Notes: a model not told the origin generated them from the sequence alone. A DNA stretch of 64,000 bases from Microcaldota archaeon (GCA_016212475.1 JACRGC010000011.1:1-64000), one strand, 5' to 3'; shown: positions 1-9,325, numbered from the stretch's first letter. Translations and numbers: made by a program.

Positions 1-2444
1 ACAGCGGAGGATTCAATGTAAGCATACTGAACTCAACGGTAACTACGATAGCATCAAACGATTCAACATCATTTACTTTCAACTCATTATCAGCTGGATT
101 ATCTCAATTGACATTCATGTCCATGTACAATACGTCGGCAACAAATGCAACCAATGCCACTGTAATTGCATCCCAAATTGTAAAAATGGACGTATCGCAG
201 CTAACTGTTTCCCAAGCATCCGGAAATACATATACTTTGACTTTAATCGGCAGGGATGCTTATGGGAATGCCAATAATACTTTGGGCTTCAATGTATCTA
301 GCAGCAACACATCAGTTACAACCAATACGACAGGGGGGCCAACCTCGTTTACATTCAATTCACTTTCCGCAGGAACTTCAACACTTACCTATTACTCCCT
401 TGCAAATTCATCGGTTACTAACCAAACTAATGTTACAATAGTTGCGGGAGCAATTTCAAGGCTTGAACTTTCGCAGCTATTCCCGGTTACTGTTGCTGGA
501 AGCACATATACAATCACCGTAAACGGAAGGGACAATTACGGAAATATCAACAATTCCGGCGGGTTCAATGTCTCATCGAGCAATTCGACTGTTTCCATTA
601 ATACAACCGACTCACCCTCTTTCACATTCAATGCACTAGCTTCCGGAAATACGACACTTACATTCATGAGCATATTCAATACTTCGGCAACTAATACCAC
701 AAATTCATCAGTCACATCCAGCGGTATGGTAAAAGTCGATATTTCCCCGATATTCCCGGTTAGGGCATCTGGAACAAACGTAACATTCACAGTTACAGGG
801 CGGGACGTTTATGGAAATGCAATAAATACTGGCGGATTCATCTTCAGCGTAAGCGATGGAACTGTTTTGAGTTTGATAACAAATACGTCAACAACAGCAA
901 TTTATTCGGGTGTAATTGTTGGCAATTCATCATTTACCGTAACTTCTGCAACCAACTCAACAATCACAAATTCAACCAATGCATCCGTAATTGCTGGAAC
1001 GGTTTCACAAATATTGTTGACTCCCCAAGCACCATTGCTTTCACTTGGAGGAACCCAGCAATTTACAGCTACGGCGAAAGATGCCAATTTCAATACCAAT
1101 TCAACTGTTACAATAACTTGGGCAAGGGTCAACCTTGTTGGAACAGGTGCAATCAATTCCTCCGGATTCTTTGAAAACACAACCGGAGCTGGAATTGTTA
1201 CAATCAATGCATCCTATGCAGCAGTTGTTAACTTAACAAACGTGACATTGGCAGCCGGCCCAATTACTAGAATTGAAATTTCTCCTCTCTTCCCCGTAAA
1301 CATGTCGGGAAAGAACTTCACCTTCACATTGACCGGAAGGGATGCAAATGGGAACACAAACAACACCGGCGGATTTATCTTCAGCGTTGGTGATACAACC
1401 AAACTCAGTTTGATCACAAATACCTCCACAACTGTGATTTATTCGGGAGTGCTGTCTGGGAATTCCTCATTTACCGCAACTTCAGCATTGGATTCTTCAG
1501 TTACGAATTCAACAAATGCATCAGTCATTGCAGGCATAGTATCTCAAATATTGCTAACCCCGCAATCTCCCTCACTAACAGTTGGCGCAAGCCAGCAATT
1601 CACTGCAACCGCAGTTGACGCTGCTGGAAACACAAACTCCACAATAACAATAAACAACTGGACATTGACAAACATTACCGGAACAGCTGGTCTAAATACA
1701 TCCGGATGGCTTTCCAATACGACAGCTGGAATTGTCATGGTAAATGCTTCCTACTTTAGCATTTCCAACTTGACAAATGCAACAATTTCTGCAGCTGCGA
1801 CCCCAACACCTACGCCCACTACCTCAAGCGGAGGAACCGGCGGAAATGTAGGCGATTCAGCCCCTCCATCTTCAACCCCAACACCAACTCCCGAGGCGGA
1901 TGATGAAAACGAGGAAAAACTCCCAACCGTTCCAAAAACAGTTGTGATTGATGATTTCACATCAGTTACCGGATCATTTACGGAAACCAAGACAATCCTT
2001 GACCTTGACTTCAACGGCGGAAAGAATGGTTTCAAGGGAAGCATAGAATACAAACTGCCCCTTGATTACGACGACTACGTTGCAGGAAAGATAACGATTT
2101 CACCAAAGCCCAAATCCGTAAAGAAGGGATCCGTTGTAGTGGCATGGGATGTGGCGCTTGCGCCCCTTGAGGATTTCAAGGCAAAGGTGACAATTGATAA
2201 GCGCGTTGCGCCATCCGTATTAAACCAAATAGCGCCGCCTACAACCAAGCTTTCACAGCCAACGGTCAAGCCAACAACAGCTGCAACTGCAATTCCTGCT
2301 GCAACATATCAGCCTCCGGTACAAAAACCCAAAACAGGCGGTTTTGGCGATTATTCAATAATCGTGATACTGGCGGTTTTGGCGATTCTTTTGGCGGCTT
2401 ATTTTTACTCCCAAAAAGTTGAAAAGAAGCGCGAAAGGCTCTGA
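1..2444 (+). CDS. Large repetitive surface protein, C-terminal part
   Basis: The reading frame is open from the left edge, so the gene starts outside the window; the first in-window Met at 108 is internal, because the upstream residues continue the same repeat. The visible ~814 residues are Ser/Thr/Asn-rich beta-type repeats of two kinds. One (~85 aa) carries 'GRD.YGN.NN.GGF' and 'FTF..L..G...L'; the other carries 'VSQILLTPQ......QQFTATA.D', like bacterial Ig-like (BIG_2) modules. They contain dozens of N-x-S/T sequons, so heavy N-glycosylation is likely. A Pro/Thr linker, a roughly 130-residue globular segment, a second Thr/Pro stretch, one membrane helix (about the last 30-10 residues) and a Lys/Arg-rich tail follow. 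It is probably a cell-surface stalk or adhesin anchored at its C-terminus. Function is inferred from architecture only. Confidence 0.85.
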   Translation, partial: SGGFNVSILNSTVTTIASNDSTSFTFNSLSAGLSQLTFMSMYNTSATNATNATVIASQIVKMDVSQLTVSQASGNTYTLTLIGRDAYGNANNTLGFNVSSSNTSVTTNTTGGPTSFTFNSLSAGTSTLTYYSLANSSVTNQTNVTIVAGAISRLELSQLFPVTVAGSTYTITVNGRDNYGNINNSGGFNVSSSNSTVSINTTDSPSFTFNALASGNTTLTFMSIFNTSATNTTNSSVTSSGMVKVDISPIFPVRASGTNVTFTVTGRDVYGNAINTGGFIFSVSDGTVLSLITNTSTTAIYSGVIVGNSSFTVTSATNSTITNSTNASVIAGTVSQILLTPQAPLLSLGGTQQFTATAKDANFNTNSTVTITWARVNLVGTGAINSSGFFENTTGAGIVTINASYAAVVNLTNVTLAAGPITRIEISPLFPVNMSGKNFTFTLTGRDANGNTNNTGGFIFSVGDTTKLSLITNTSTTVIYSGVLSGNSSFTATSALDSSVTNSTNASVIAGIVSQILLTPQSPSLTVGASQQFTATAVDAAGNTNSTITINNWTLTNITGTAGLNTSGWLSNTTAGIVMVNASYFSISNLTNATISAAATPTPTPTTSSGGTGGNVGDSAPPSSTPTPTPEADDENEEKLPTVPKTVVIDDFTSVTGSFTETKTILDLDFNGGKNGFKGSIEYKLPLDYDDYVAGKITISPKPKSVKKGSVVVAWDVALAPLEDFKAKVTIDKRVAPSVLNQIAPPTTKLSQPTVKPTTAATAIPAATYQPPVQKPKTGGFGDYSIIVILAVLAILLAAYFYSQKVEKKRERL

Positions 2445-2527
2445 TTTTTTCCTTCCTTTTTTTATTTTTTTAGGAATAATTAGTAATATATACCCGAAGC
2501 GGTTCTTACTGATAAATATGGATCGGA

Positions 2528-3088
2528 ATGATTTGGATCCATTTTGCGGGAATGATTATGGATCTTCTGATGATGTTTGCATCCTACGGGATTGGAGGCG
2601 CGCTTTTATCGGAGATAGACAGGCGGCAAGATGAGCTCAAAAACAAAAGCGAGCTATTTACAATCTTGCTTGCCGTAATCAATTCACTATTGCTTTCGTA
2701 TCTTGTGCTAACAGATGCCTCATCGGCAATACTTTTTGCAGCAGTGCTAATCGGCGTGATTTTTGGCGGAAAGGTCGACAATTTGCCATTCCTCTTAGGC
2801 TCCTTGATCCTTGGGGGCGCAATTCTTTTCCGTGTAATATACCAAAATTTCAGCTACGCAATCCCCCTGGTATTCGCGCTTGCTATTTCCGCGCTCCTCG
2901 ATGAATACGGCCACGACCGCTCAAAGAAATACAAAACCCGTTTGATTGGGCCCTTTTTCGAGCATCGGATGACGCTTAAGACATCAATATTGGTGCTATC
3001 GGTTGTCAAGGTGATTTCAGTTTGGCATTTTCTAGCCTTCCTGATTTTTGATATCGCCTACGAGCTGAATTCAAAAAGGGTTGGCTGA
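2528..3088 (+). CDS. Multi-pass membrane protein, unknown function
   Basis: 186 residues with about five hydrophobic segments (roughly residues 40-60, 65-80, 85-105, 110-125 and 155-175), separated by charged loops such as 'DRRQDELKNK' and 'DEYGHDRSKKYKTR'. An AT-rich promoter-like stretch (TAATATATA, near 2482-2490) lies upstream. The start may be ATG 2528 or ATG 2552. It follows the surface-protein gene by 83 nt and converges with the regulator at 3150. I recognise no catalytic motif. The charged loop and the small-residue-rich helices resemble archaeal conserved membrane proteins of unknown role. Confidence 0.75.
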   Translation: MIWIHFAGMIMDLLMMFASYGIGGALLSEIDRRQDELKNKSELFTILLAVINSLLLSYLVLTDASSAILFAAVLIGVIFGGKVDNLPFLLGSLILGGAILFRVIYQNFSYAIPLVFALAISALLDEYGHDRSKKYKTRLIGPFFEHRMTLKTSILVLSVVKVISVWHFLAFLIFDIAYELNSKRVG

Positions 3089-3149
3089 AAATAAGGGAAT
3101 TGCCTTTTCTAATCGTTTGCAAAAAAAAATTCAAAAAGCATCAATCAAT

Positions 3150-3704
3150 TCACATGATCCTTAGAAGGTCAGATTTGGTAATAATCCCTTCCACCCTGTT
3201 TTTTTTCATGACAAGCACGGCCATCGAATCCCTAAGAATATGCGCAACCGTCGAGGCGGGCGAATTTTCCGAAACTGTGGGGAAGGGCTCATCCATGACG
3301 CTTTTTATCCGTCCTTTTTCCAAATCAAAGCCGGGCGATTCGTCTATTTTTGCAAGCACCGTCCGCTCGGTTATGCTTCCGACCAGGTGGTTGTTTTTGT
3401 CAATCACTGGCATCTGTGAAATCTGGCCCGACCGCATCGCCTTTATTGCATCAAGCACCTTTTTGCCCTCGTAAATAAGCACCACTTTCCTATTCATCAT
3501 CTCAAGGGCGGTTTTTTCCCTTCCCCTTTTTGCGGCTTCAAGCGCATCAAAAAGCTTCCTTGCAGTCGAATATGAGGGATCTGTTTTCCCCTTTTCGATT
3601 TTCGCAATGGTTGGCTGAGGTATTCCCGAGAGCTTTTCAAGCTGCTTTTGGGTAAGGGCGCAAAGCAGCCTTTGTTTTTTTATTTCAGAAAGTTCAAGGA
3701 ACAT
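3150..3704 (-). CDS. HTH-CBS transcriptional regulator
   Basis: 184 residues. An N-terminal Xre-type helix-turn-helix (residues ~5-55, including 'TQKQLEKLSGIPQPTIAKIEKGK') is followed by a CBS pair (about 68-122 and 127-183, with 'MPVIDKNNHLVGSITE' and the final 'EGIITKSDLL'). This is a common archaeal one-component regulator design in which the CBS pair binds an adenosyl ligand such as AMP, ATP, SAM or MTA. It is transcribed away from the SAM synthetase gene across a 120-bp intergenic region. A role in SAM or methionine control is therefore a reasonable inference, but not shown by the sequence. Confidence 0.88.
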   Translation of the reverse strand: MFLELSEIKKQRLLCALTQKQLEKLSGIPQPTIAKIEKGKTDPSYSTARKLFDALEAAKRGREKTALEMMNRKVVLIYEGKKVLDAIKAMRSGQISQMPVIDKNNHLVGSITERTVLAKIDESPGFDLEKGRIKSVMDEPFPTVSENSPASTVAHILRDSMAVLVMKKNRVEGIITKSDLLRIM

Positions 3705-3824
3705 GCAGGATCACTATATTCCTAAAAGAATAATTTAGCTACTAATGTAATAAAAATCAGATTATTAAGAGTATCCTTTGTATGCTTTAAGTAATTTAAA
3801 ACAACTAATGCGAATGGTGATTTT

Positions 3825-5009
3825 ATGCCAAGGAATATCAATGTTGAACGGACTGCAAAGGACATCGGACATGTCGAAATAGTCGAGCGCAAGGGAACCG
3901 GCCATCCGGATTCAATTTGCGATGGTGTAGCCGAGGAAGTAAGCATCGCGCTTTGCAAGGAATACATCAAGGAGTGCGGCTCAATTTTGCACCATAACAC
4001 GGACAAGGTTTTGCTGAATGCCGGAGAATCGGAGGCAGGCTATGGGCATGGGCGCATAATCAAGCCAATCCACATGGTTCTTTCCGGCAATGCCACCTAC
4101 AAGACTAAGGATTTTGAAATAAATGTGCCCCATATTGCAATCAAGGCGGCAAAGGAGCACATGAAAAGCGTGCTTAGATTTCTTGACGTTGAAACGGATG
4201 TGACATTCGATTCAAGGATTGTTCGGGGATCTGTTGATCTTGTGGATATTTTTGCAAGGAAAGGCAAGAAGAGCAGCAATGACACATCCTTTGGGTGCGG
4301 GTATGCGCCTTTTTCAACAATCGAGCAAAAAGTTCTGAAAATTGAAAAGCACCTGAATTCGCCTGAATTCAAAAAGAAGGTCCCTGCTTGCGGTGAGGAC
4401 ATCAAGGTCATGGGTTTAAGGGATGGCAACAAGTTCAAGGTAACGATTGCAAGCGCCATAATCGGGAAATACGTTTCTGGCCTATCCGAATACAAGGAAG
4501 TGATTGCAAAAATCAGGGAGGATGCGCATAAGACTATTGGCGATGGGGACACTGAAATTTTTGTGAATACCGGCGATAATTACGAGGCAGGGCAGGTTTA
4601 TTTGACTGCAATTGGAACATCCGCAGAAGCTGGCGATCCAGGTTCCGTTGGGCGGGGAAATCGCGTCAATGGGCTGATTGCTCCCTTCAGGCCAATGTCC
4701 CTTGAAGCTGCTGCAGGGAAAAACCCAGTTACGCACATCGGAAAGATTTACAATGTCGCATCTTTTTATTTTGCCAAACAAATAGTGGAAAAATTCCCAC
4801 AGGTGAAAAATTGCGAAATTTACCTGCTATCCCAAATCGGCCAGCCGGTCGACCATCCAAAAATTGCCGACATCAGGCTAAAAGTCGATGACAACGGATC
4901 GGATTTTGAGCAATTGAAAAAGCAGGTGCACGACCTTGTGGATTACAATTTGGAAAACATATCCGACATCACAAAGATGATAATAGACAAGAAATTGACC
5001 ACGTATTGA
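3825..5009 (+). CDS. mat: S-adenosylmethionine synthetase (archaeal type)
   Basis: 394 residues, the normal length of the archaeal MAT family, which makes SAM from methionine and ATP. The N-terminus contains '[17 protein letters not shown]' (from residue 24), a signature of the family. Further conserved blocks include '[14 protein letters not shown]', '[17 protein letters not shown]' and '[11 protein letters not shown]'. The start is ATG 3825, preceded by GGTGAT with a 3-nt spacer. It heads a co-directional run with the split methionine synthase and the MTHFR-like gene (21-62 nt gaps, then an abutting gene), so methionine formation and its use for SAM are probably expressed together. Confidence 0.97.
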   Translation: MPRNINVERTAKDIGHVEIVERKGTGHPDSICDGVAEEVSIALCKEYIKECGSILHHNTDKVLLNAGESEAGYGHGRIIKPIHMVLSGNATYKTKDFEINVPHIAIKAAKEHMKSVLRFLDVETDVTFDSRIVRGSVDLVDIFARKGKKSSNDTSFGCGYAPFSTIEQKVLKIEKHLNSPEFKKKVPACGEDIKVMGLRDGNKFKVTIASAIIGKYVSGLSEYKEVIAKIREDAHKTIGDGDTEIFVNTGDNYEAGQVYLTAIGTSAEAGDPGSVGRGNRVNGLIAPFRPMSLEAAAGKNPVTHIGKIYNVASFYFAKQIVEKFPQVKNCEIYLLSQIGQPVDHPKIADIRLKVDDNGSDFEQLKKQVHDLVDYNLENISDITKMIIDKKLTTY

Positions 5010-5030
5010 GCAATACTTTAGGTGTAAAAC

Positions 5031-5993
5031 ATGGGCAAATACCTGGGCGCAATGCTAACTGGCCAAGTCTGCAGATCCGTGGATACCGCCAGGGCGCACC
5101 GCGCATTCCGCGACGGCAATGGATCAATGGATGAATACAACTCCGCATGCAGCAAGGATTCCCAAAGCTACATCTCAAATCAAGAAAATTTTGCGCATGT
5201 TTCCGGCGGGCAGCTTGAATGGCTGGATTTGCTTAGGCCAATTGCCCGAAATTTTTCCGGTTTTTCCTTGCGTGATTCTGATGGGGAGGATGCAATTGGG
5301 CCCATCACAAGATGGTTCCGAACCAATTCATTTTATCGAAAGCCTACTATCGATGAAAAGATAAATTGCTCGGGGGATGAACTTGCAAAATCCCTCCCAA
5401 AACTTCCTGGAAATGGCGTGCTTTTGGTTTTGGGCCCATATTCGTTTGCAAAACTGGTTGAAAACGACCACTACGCCGATGAAAAAACCCTTGCAATGGA
5501 TTATGCGCGCGCAATTGCAAAAAATTACGCCTCCCTCAAATCAATTGGCTACAACTGCGTTTTGCTCCTTGAGCCGAGCATCGGATACGACCAATCAAAC
5601 GGAAAATATTCTTTTGAAAACTGGTATTTGGAATCAATTTCGATATTCAAAAAGGACATGAAAGTTGGAATCCACCTCCCCCTTTGCAATGCAACCCCAA
5701 TTGTTCCCCATCTTGATAAATCAAATGCGGATTTCCTTGGGATTGATGCAATTTACACGAAGCCGGAAGGATTCAAATGCAATAAGGACATTTTGATTGG
5801 GATAATGGACGGGGCAAGGTCAAAAAAGGAAACCGTCGAGGAAACGCTTGCGCAATTGAAGGATTTCATTTCAAACTCGAATTTTTCAGGCAATTATTAC
5901 CTTGGCCCAACCGACCGGCTCTACGACGTCCCGTTTGCGTTTGGAATTGGAAAAATCAAAACCCTTTCGGCAATTGCAAATGAATTGAAATAA
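5031..5993 (+). CDS. MetE N-terminal-domain-like protein
   Basis: 320 residues forming a probable TIM barrel of the MetE/UROD superfamily. 'SYISNQ', 'VSGGQLEWLDLLRPI', 'LLVLGPYSFAKL', 'LLLEPSIGYD' and 'FLGIDAIYTKPE' match the layout of the N-terminal half of cobalamin-independent methionine synthase. The zinc triad H-x-C...E...C of the catalytic half is not evident here. The start is ATG 5031 with AGGTG ahead of it. It lies between SAM synthetase and the catalytic MetE-like gene, as in archaea that carry MetE as two proteins. It probably acts with the downstream protein in methionine synthesis; whether it binds a methyl donor cannot be read from the sequence. Confidence 0.75.
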   Translation: MGKYLGAMLTGQVCRSVDTARAHRAFRDGNGSMDEYNSACSKDSQSYISNQENFAHVSGGQLEWLDLLRPIARNFSGFSLRDSDGEDAIGPITRWFRTNSFYRKPTIDEKINCSGDELAKSLPKLPGNGVLLVLGPYSFAKLVENDHYADEKTLAMDYARAIAKNYASLKSIGYNCVLLLEPSIGYDQSNGKYSFENWYLESISIFKKDMKVGIHLPLCNATPIVPHLDKSNADFLGIDAIYTKPEGFKCNKDILIGIMDGARSKKETVEETLAQLKDFISNSNFSGNYYLGPTDRLYDVPFAFGIGKIKTLSAIANELK

Positions 5994-6055
5994 TCAAAAA
6001 AATCAGGCGTAAAAATGAAATAATTATTGAAAATAATTTTTGCAGGTAAATTCAT

Positions 6056-7246
6056 ATGAAAAAAATGTTCATTACGCAAGAGATTGGGAGCATCCAGCGC
6101 CCGATTTGGAGGCAGAAACTGGATGCGCCGGCAAACCCGCAATGGATAGATTCAGCTCTTGAATGGGGATCCAGGCTTGGCGTTGAAGAGGCGCCCGAAC
6201 TTGCCAGTGCGTCCGGAAATGGGCTTTTGCAAAAGGATGGAAAAAAACGCACTTCCGATGAAAAAAACCGAATTATCGATATTGCAACGCTTTATGTAAT
6301 CCGCATGCTCGAGCAATCGGGGCTTGACCGCATCTTCAATGGCGAAAACCCCGGAACCGAAATGTACGATACCGTTGCAAGCAGGACAAAAGGCATTTCA
6401 ACAGCTGGGACGCTAAACTCATTTGATGCGAATTATTTCAAGAAAGGGATAATCGATGGCGATCTTTCGATAACGCAAAAGGGGATTGAATTTTTCGATG
6501 AGTCATTTGATTTTGTCGCAAATAACTCGGATAAAATCGTCAAACCCTGCCTCTCTGGCCCCTACACCATGGCGGATTGGTCATACATCGAGCACCACCG
6601 CTCAAAACGCGAAAAACTTGGCGAAAACCCATTTGATGCCCTAAACCACGGCAGATCCGATGCAATTATTGAATTTGCAAAAAAAGTGCACAGCCCAATT
6701 GTCAAATCCCTGGCAAAAAAGGGCGCAAAGGTAATCCAGCTTGATGAACCGGCGGCAACCACAAAAGAATTCGAATCGGAAGTGTTTGTTGAAAGCATAA
6801 ATGAGTCGTTTGCAGGCATTCCAAACTCAATAGAAAAGGCGGTTCATCTTTGCTATAGCAATTACCCTGTTTTGTTCCCCTACCTTGCCGAATGCAAAGC
6901 CAATTCTTACCTGATTGAATTCACAAACCATGCCTCCCCCACGCACTTTTCTCCGGATCAGGTCAGCCATGAAGCGTACCAGATAATCGGGCTTTTCAAC
7001 GAATACAAAATGGATGTGAATGTGGGCGTTGGCGTTATAGATATCCATTCGGATGTGATAGAAACCCCTGAAGTTGTCCGCGATAGATTGCTCCATGCAG
7101 CAAAGCTTGTTGGCAACCCCGAAAAAGTGCAGGTAAACCCTGATTGCGGGCTTCGCACAAGAAGGTGGGAAATAGCCTACCCCAAACTGATAAACATGGT
7201 AAAGGGCGCAAAACTTGCAGCAAAAGAGCTTGGAGGGGCGGATTAA
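6056..7246 (+). CDS. MetE-like methionine synthase, catalytic (zinc) subunit
   Basis: 396 residues, homologous to the C-terminal catalytic half of MetE. Likely zinc ligands are H264 and C266 ('VHLCYSN'), E288 ('LIEFTNH') and C364 ('VNPDCGLRTRRWE'), in the same order and context as in MetE. The enzyme transfers a methyl group to homocysteine to give methionine. Without the fused N-terminal half, archaeal core-MetE proteins often take the methyl group from a donor other than folylpolyglutamate, so the donor here is open. ATG 6056 follows CAGGTA; ATG 6065 is an alternative. Its last codons run into the start region of the MTHFR-like gene. Confidence 0.85.
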   Translation: MKKMFITQEIGSIQRPIWRQKLDAPANPQWIDSALEWGSRLGVEEAPELASASGNGLLQKDGKKRTSDEKNRIIDIATLYVIRMLEQSGLDRIFNGENPGTEMYDTVASRTKGISTAGTLNSFDANYFKKGIIDGDLSITQKGIEFFDESFDFVANNSDKIVKPCLSGPYTMADWSYIEHHRSKREKLGENPFDALNHGRSDAIIEFAKKVHSPIVKSLAKKGAKVIQLDEPAATTKEFESEVFVESINESFAGIPNSIEKAVHLCYSNYPVLFPYLAECKANSYLIEFTNHASPTHFSPDQVSHEAYQIIGLFNEYKMDVNVGVGVIDIHSDVIETPEVVRDRLLHAAKLVGNPEKVQVNPDCGLRTRRWEIAYPKLINMVKGAKLAAKELGGAD

Positions 7247-7247
7247 T

Positions 7248-8144
7248 TTGGTTGAACAAATGCAGCAAAAAATCTTTCTTGAACTTTCCCCGCCTCCGCG
7301 CAGGGTTTCGCAAGCAGTGCTTGAGAAGAATTTGGCCAAAATCGAATCCGCAGTTAGCAAAATCCCAAATATTTCCCACATCAACATCCCAGAAGTAATT
7401 GAGGAGAACCGGCAAGGCGCGCCCCTTTACCGCAACATGGATTCGCGTGAATTTGGCAAAATCCTCTTCTCCAAATTCCAAATCCCAATAATTGTCAACA
7501 AGGTGACTCCGCACCTGTCATCTATTGACGAACTTGGCAATTGGGTATCCGAAAGCATCAACACCTACGGCATCTCCAGCTTTGTTTTTGTTGGCGGCTC
7601 CCATGGGCATAAGGATTATCCCGGGCCAACTGTGATCGAAGCAAACAAGCTTGCAAAATCAATTGAAAACGTCACTTTTGGGAACATCTCAATCCCCGGA
7701 AGGGCAAGTGAAGCGCAAAGGCTCCATTCAAAAACCAAATACGGCTGCAAATTCTTCACAACCCAGATCCTCTTTGAAGCGCAAAGCACCAAAAATCTTC
7801 TTGCGCAATATGATGCAATCTGCAAATCGGAAAACATGCCCCCTTCCGAATTCTACCTAGGTTTTGCTCCGCTAGCTAATGATTTTGACCTTGATTTTTG
7901 CAAATGGCTAGGAGTTGATGTGCCAAAAGAGGTTGATTTAAGGTTGCGGGAAAGCGGCGAGGCAATTGGTGAAACATCCATTGCAATTGCATCCCAAATC
8001 CTTGCAGATGTCCTTGAATTTGCCAAAACCAACAAAATTTCAGTTCCAATTTCAATAAATGTCGAGCCCCTCTCATTGGTGAACATAGATCTTGGCATCA
8101 AAATGGCAAATGCGCTTCAAGCTGAATTGGTTAAACCCGGATAA
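7248..8144 (+). CDS. Methylenetetrahydrofolate reductase-like protein
   Basis: About 298 residues from TTG 7248, which I prefer because GGAGGGG lies at 7232-7238, ten bases upstream; ATG 7260 is the alternative, and a longer frame from 7215 would overlap the previous gene. The barrel carries MTHFR-like blocks: 'FVFVGGSHG...YPGPTVIEANKLA', 'ISIPGRASEAQRLHSKTKYG', 'FFTTQILFE' and 'FYLGFAPLAN'. MTHFR makes methyl-H4folate, the methyl donor for methionine, and the gene sits directly after the methionine synthase pair. No FAD or NADH motif is diagnostic by eye, and DPANN archaea may lack classical folate, so it may use a modified pterin or serve another C1 carrier. Confidence 0.72.
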   Translation: MVEQMQQKIFLELSPPPRRVSQAVLEKNLAKIESAVSKIPNISHINIPEVIEENRQGAPLYRNMDSREFGKILFSKFQIPIIVNKVTPHLSSIDELGNWVSESINTYGISSFVFVGGSHGHKDYPGPTVIEANKLAKSIENVTFGNISIPGRASEAQRLHSKTKYGCKFFTTQILFEAQSTKNLLAQYDAICKSENMPPSEFYLGFAPLANDFDLDFCKWLGVDVPKEVDLRLRESGEAIGETSIAIASQILADVLEFAKTNKISVPISINVEPLSLVNIDLGIKMANALQAELVKPG

Positions 8145-8229
8145 GCTTGCAATTTTCTATTTGCGCCCAGGCTAGCATTTTTATATTCGGGTTTTGTTAC
8201 TATTTCACCCATTTCAATAGGAGAAAATA

Positions 8230-8694
8230 ATGTTTGAATTCATCATCATTTTTTTTAACCAATATATCTGGCACTTCAACCTATTCATAGCAACCCTTCT
8301 TTCGGCATCCATAATACCCCTTCCTTCCGAGCCAGCTATTTTGCTTTCCTTAAAGGTCCTAGACCCGCTGTCCGTTTTTGTAATTGCTGTTGTTGGCTCG
8401 ACCCTTGGTTCAATCACCAATTACTACATAGGCTCCAGGGGAGTCCACAATTGGCTTGTTAAGCGCAACCCAAAAACCGAAAAGCGGGCGGAAAACATAA
8501 TCAACAAATATGGCTTTTCAATTTTGCTTTTGTTTCCCTGGATCCCCTTCATTGGAGACCCAATCCTTATCGTTTGCGGCGCGCTTGAGATGAATTTCTA
8601 CAGGTTTTTTGTTTGGATTTTGGTTGCCCGCATGCTTAAAGTTGCCCTCCTGCTATATTTTGGGATAGACTATCTGGGATGGAGCGTTGGCTGA
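8230..8694 (+). CDS. DedA/YqaA-type VTT-domain membrane protein
   Basis: 154 residues with about four hydrophobic segments. It has the short VTT (SNARE-associated, DedA-like) layout: 'SASIIPLPSEPAILLSLKV' early, then 'GSTLGSITNYYIGSRG', a charged loop 'KRNPKTEKRAENIINKYG' and 'FPWIPFIGDPILIVCGALEMNFYRF'. These match the YqaA subgroup of DedA proteins, linked in bacteria to membrane homeostasis or lipid flipping. The start ATG 8230 is preceded by AGGAGA. A TATA-like TTTATATT at 8180-8187 gives it its own promoter. Confidence 0.8.
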   Translation: MFEFIIIFFNQYIWHFNLFIATLLSASIIPLPSEPAILLSLKVLDPLSVFVIAVVGSTLGSITNYYIGSRGVHNWLVKRNPKTEKRAENIINKYGFSILLLFPWIPFIGDPILIVCGALEMNFYRFFVWILVARMLKVALLLYFGIDYLGWSVG

Positions 8695-8729
8695 TCTGAT
8701 TATTAACTTTAAACTCAAAAGCGGTACAT

Positions 8730-9017
8730 ATGGAACTCGAGGAATCCAAAGCTCATAAAAAAATAGCTCAATATTTTGAAGGCACATTGTTTTACGAACA
8801 TGTCAGCAGGGCATTTTATAGGCAAACCAAATCCCCAATCAAGCAGGTTAAGCATGAGGAAGATGTAATTGATGCAATCGATACCGAAATTAATTTGACT
8901 GGAAACGCCCCAAGATACCTTGAAAATTCTAAAATGAAATTTCCGGAATTGGCGGATTATCGCAGGAAATTGATTGCCGCAAAATCGCACCTGCTCCAAA
9001 AGCTTGGGAAAGGTTGA
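8730..9017 (+). CDS. Small hypothetical protein
   Basis: 95 residues, charged and mainly helical, without membrane segments or Cys motifs. The start is ATG 8730, with CTTTAAACT at 8708-8716 upstream in a position suited to a leaderless transcript. The product is unrecognised. It lies at the left border of the toxin-antitoxin island, 92 nt before the VapB gene. Confidence 0.6.
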   Translation: MELEESKAHKKIAQYFEGTLFYEHVSRAFYRQTKSPIKQVKHEEDVIDAIDTEINLTGNAPRYLENSKMKFPELADYRRKLIAAKSHLLQKLGKG

Positions 9018-9056
9018 AATTGAAAATAAGCTGCACGGCTTATTTCACAGAAACGC

Positions 9057-9066
9057 TTATATATAA
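9057..9066 (+). promoter_or_regulatory. TATA box of the vapBC operon
   Basis: TTATATATAA about 44 nt before the VapB start predicts transcription starting near 9085-9090. This supports ATG 9110 rather than the in-frame extension to 9014, whose extra residues would be translated promoter DNA. Confidence 0.6.
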
Positions 9067-9109
9067 TTTCAAGTATAATAAATATAACAATAAATTAAAC
9101 GTGGTCCAA

Positions 9110-9325
9110 ATGTATGTCAACATGAAAATAAAGAAGATCGGGGGCTCGTTTTTTGGGAGAATCCCATCGAGCGAAGCCAAAGCGCTCAATTTGAGGGAAA
9201 ACCAAGAACTTAGGGCGGAAATTGTCAAGAAAAAAGATTATATGTCGATTTTTGGGATGGGGAAGCATTTGGGTTTGAATGCCCAGCAAATGAAAGACGA
9301 ACTTCGCGAGGAGGATGACTTTTGA
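9110..9325 (+). CDS. vapB: VapB-type antitoxin (AbrB-like)
   Basis: 71 residues beginning 'MYVNMKIKKIGGSFFGRIPSSEAKALNLREN', a swapped-hairpin AbrB/VapB DNA-binding fold, followed by a toxin-binding tail ('FGMGKHLGLNAQQMKDELREEDDF'). The start is ATG 9110 (or ATG 9122), set by the promoter position. The stop overlaps the toxin start by two bases, the classical coupled antitoxin-toxin arrangement. Such antitoxins usually repress their own operon. Confidence 0.85.
   Translation: MYVNMKIKKIGGSFFGRIPSSEAKALNLRENQELRAEIVKKKDYMSIFGMGKHLGLNAQQMKDELREEDDF

Noticed and set aside
3705..3824. SAM riboswitch ahead of the SAM synthetase gene
   Set aside because: The leader is AT-rich, too short after the likely promoter and lacks the paired elements of known SAM riboswitches. 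Control by the adjacent HTH-CBS protein is more plausible.
5031..5993. Second active methionine synthase
   Set aside because: The zinc-binding H-x-C, Glu and Cys set is not present in this protein. It corresponds to the non-catalytic half.
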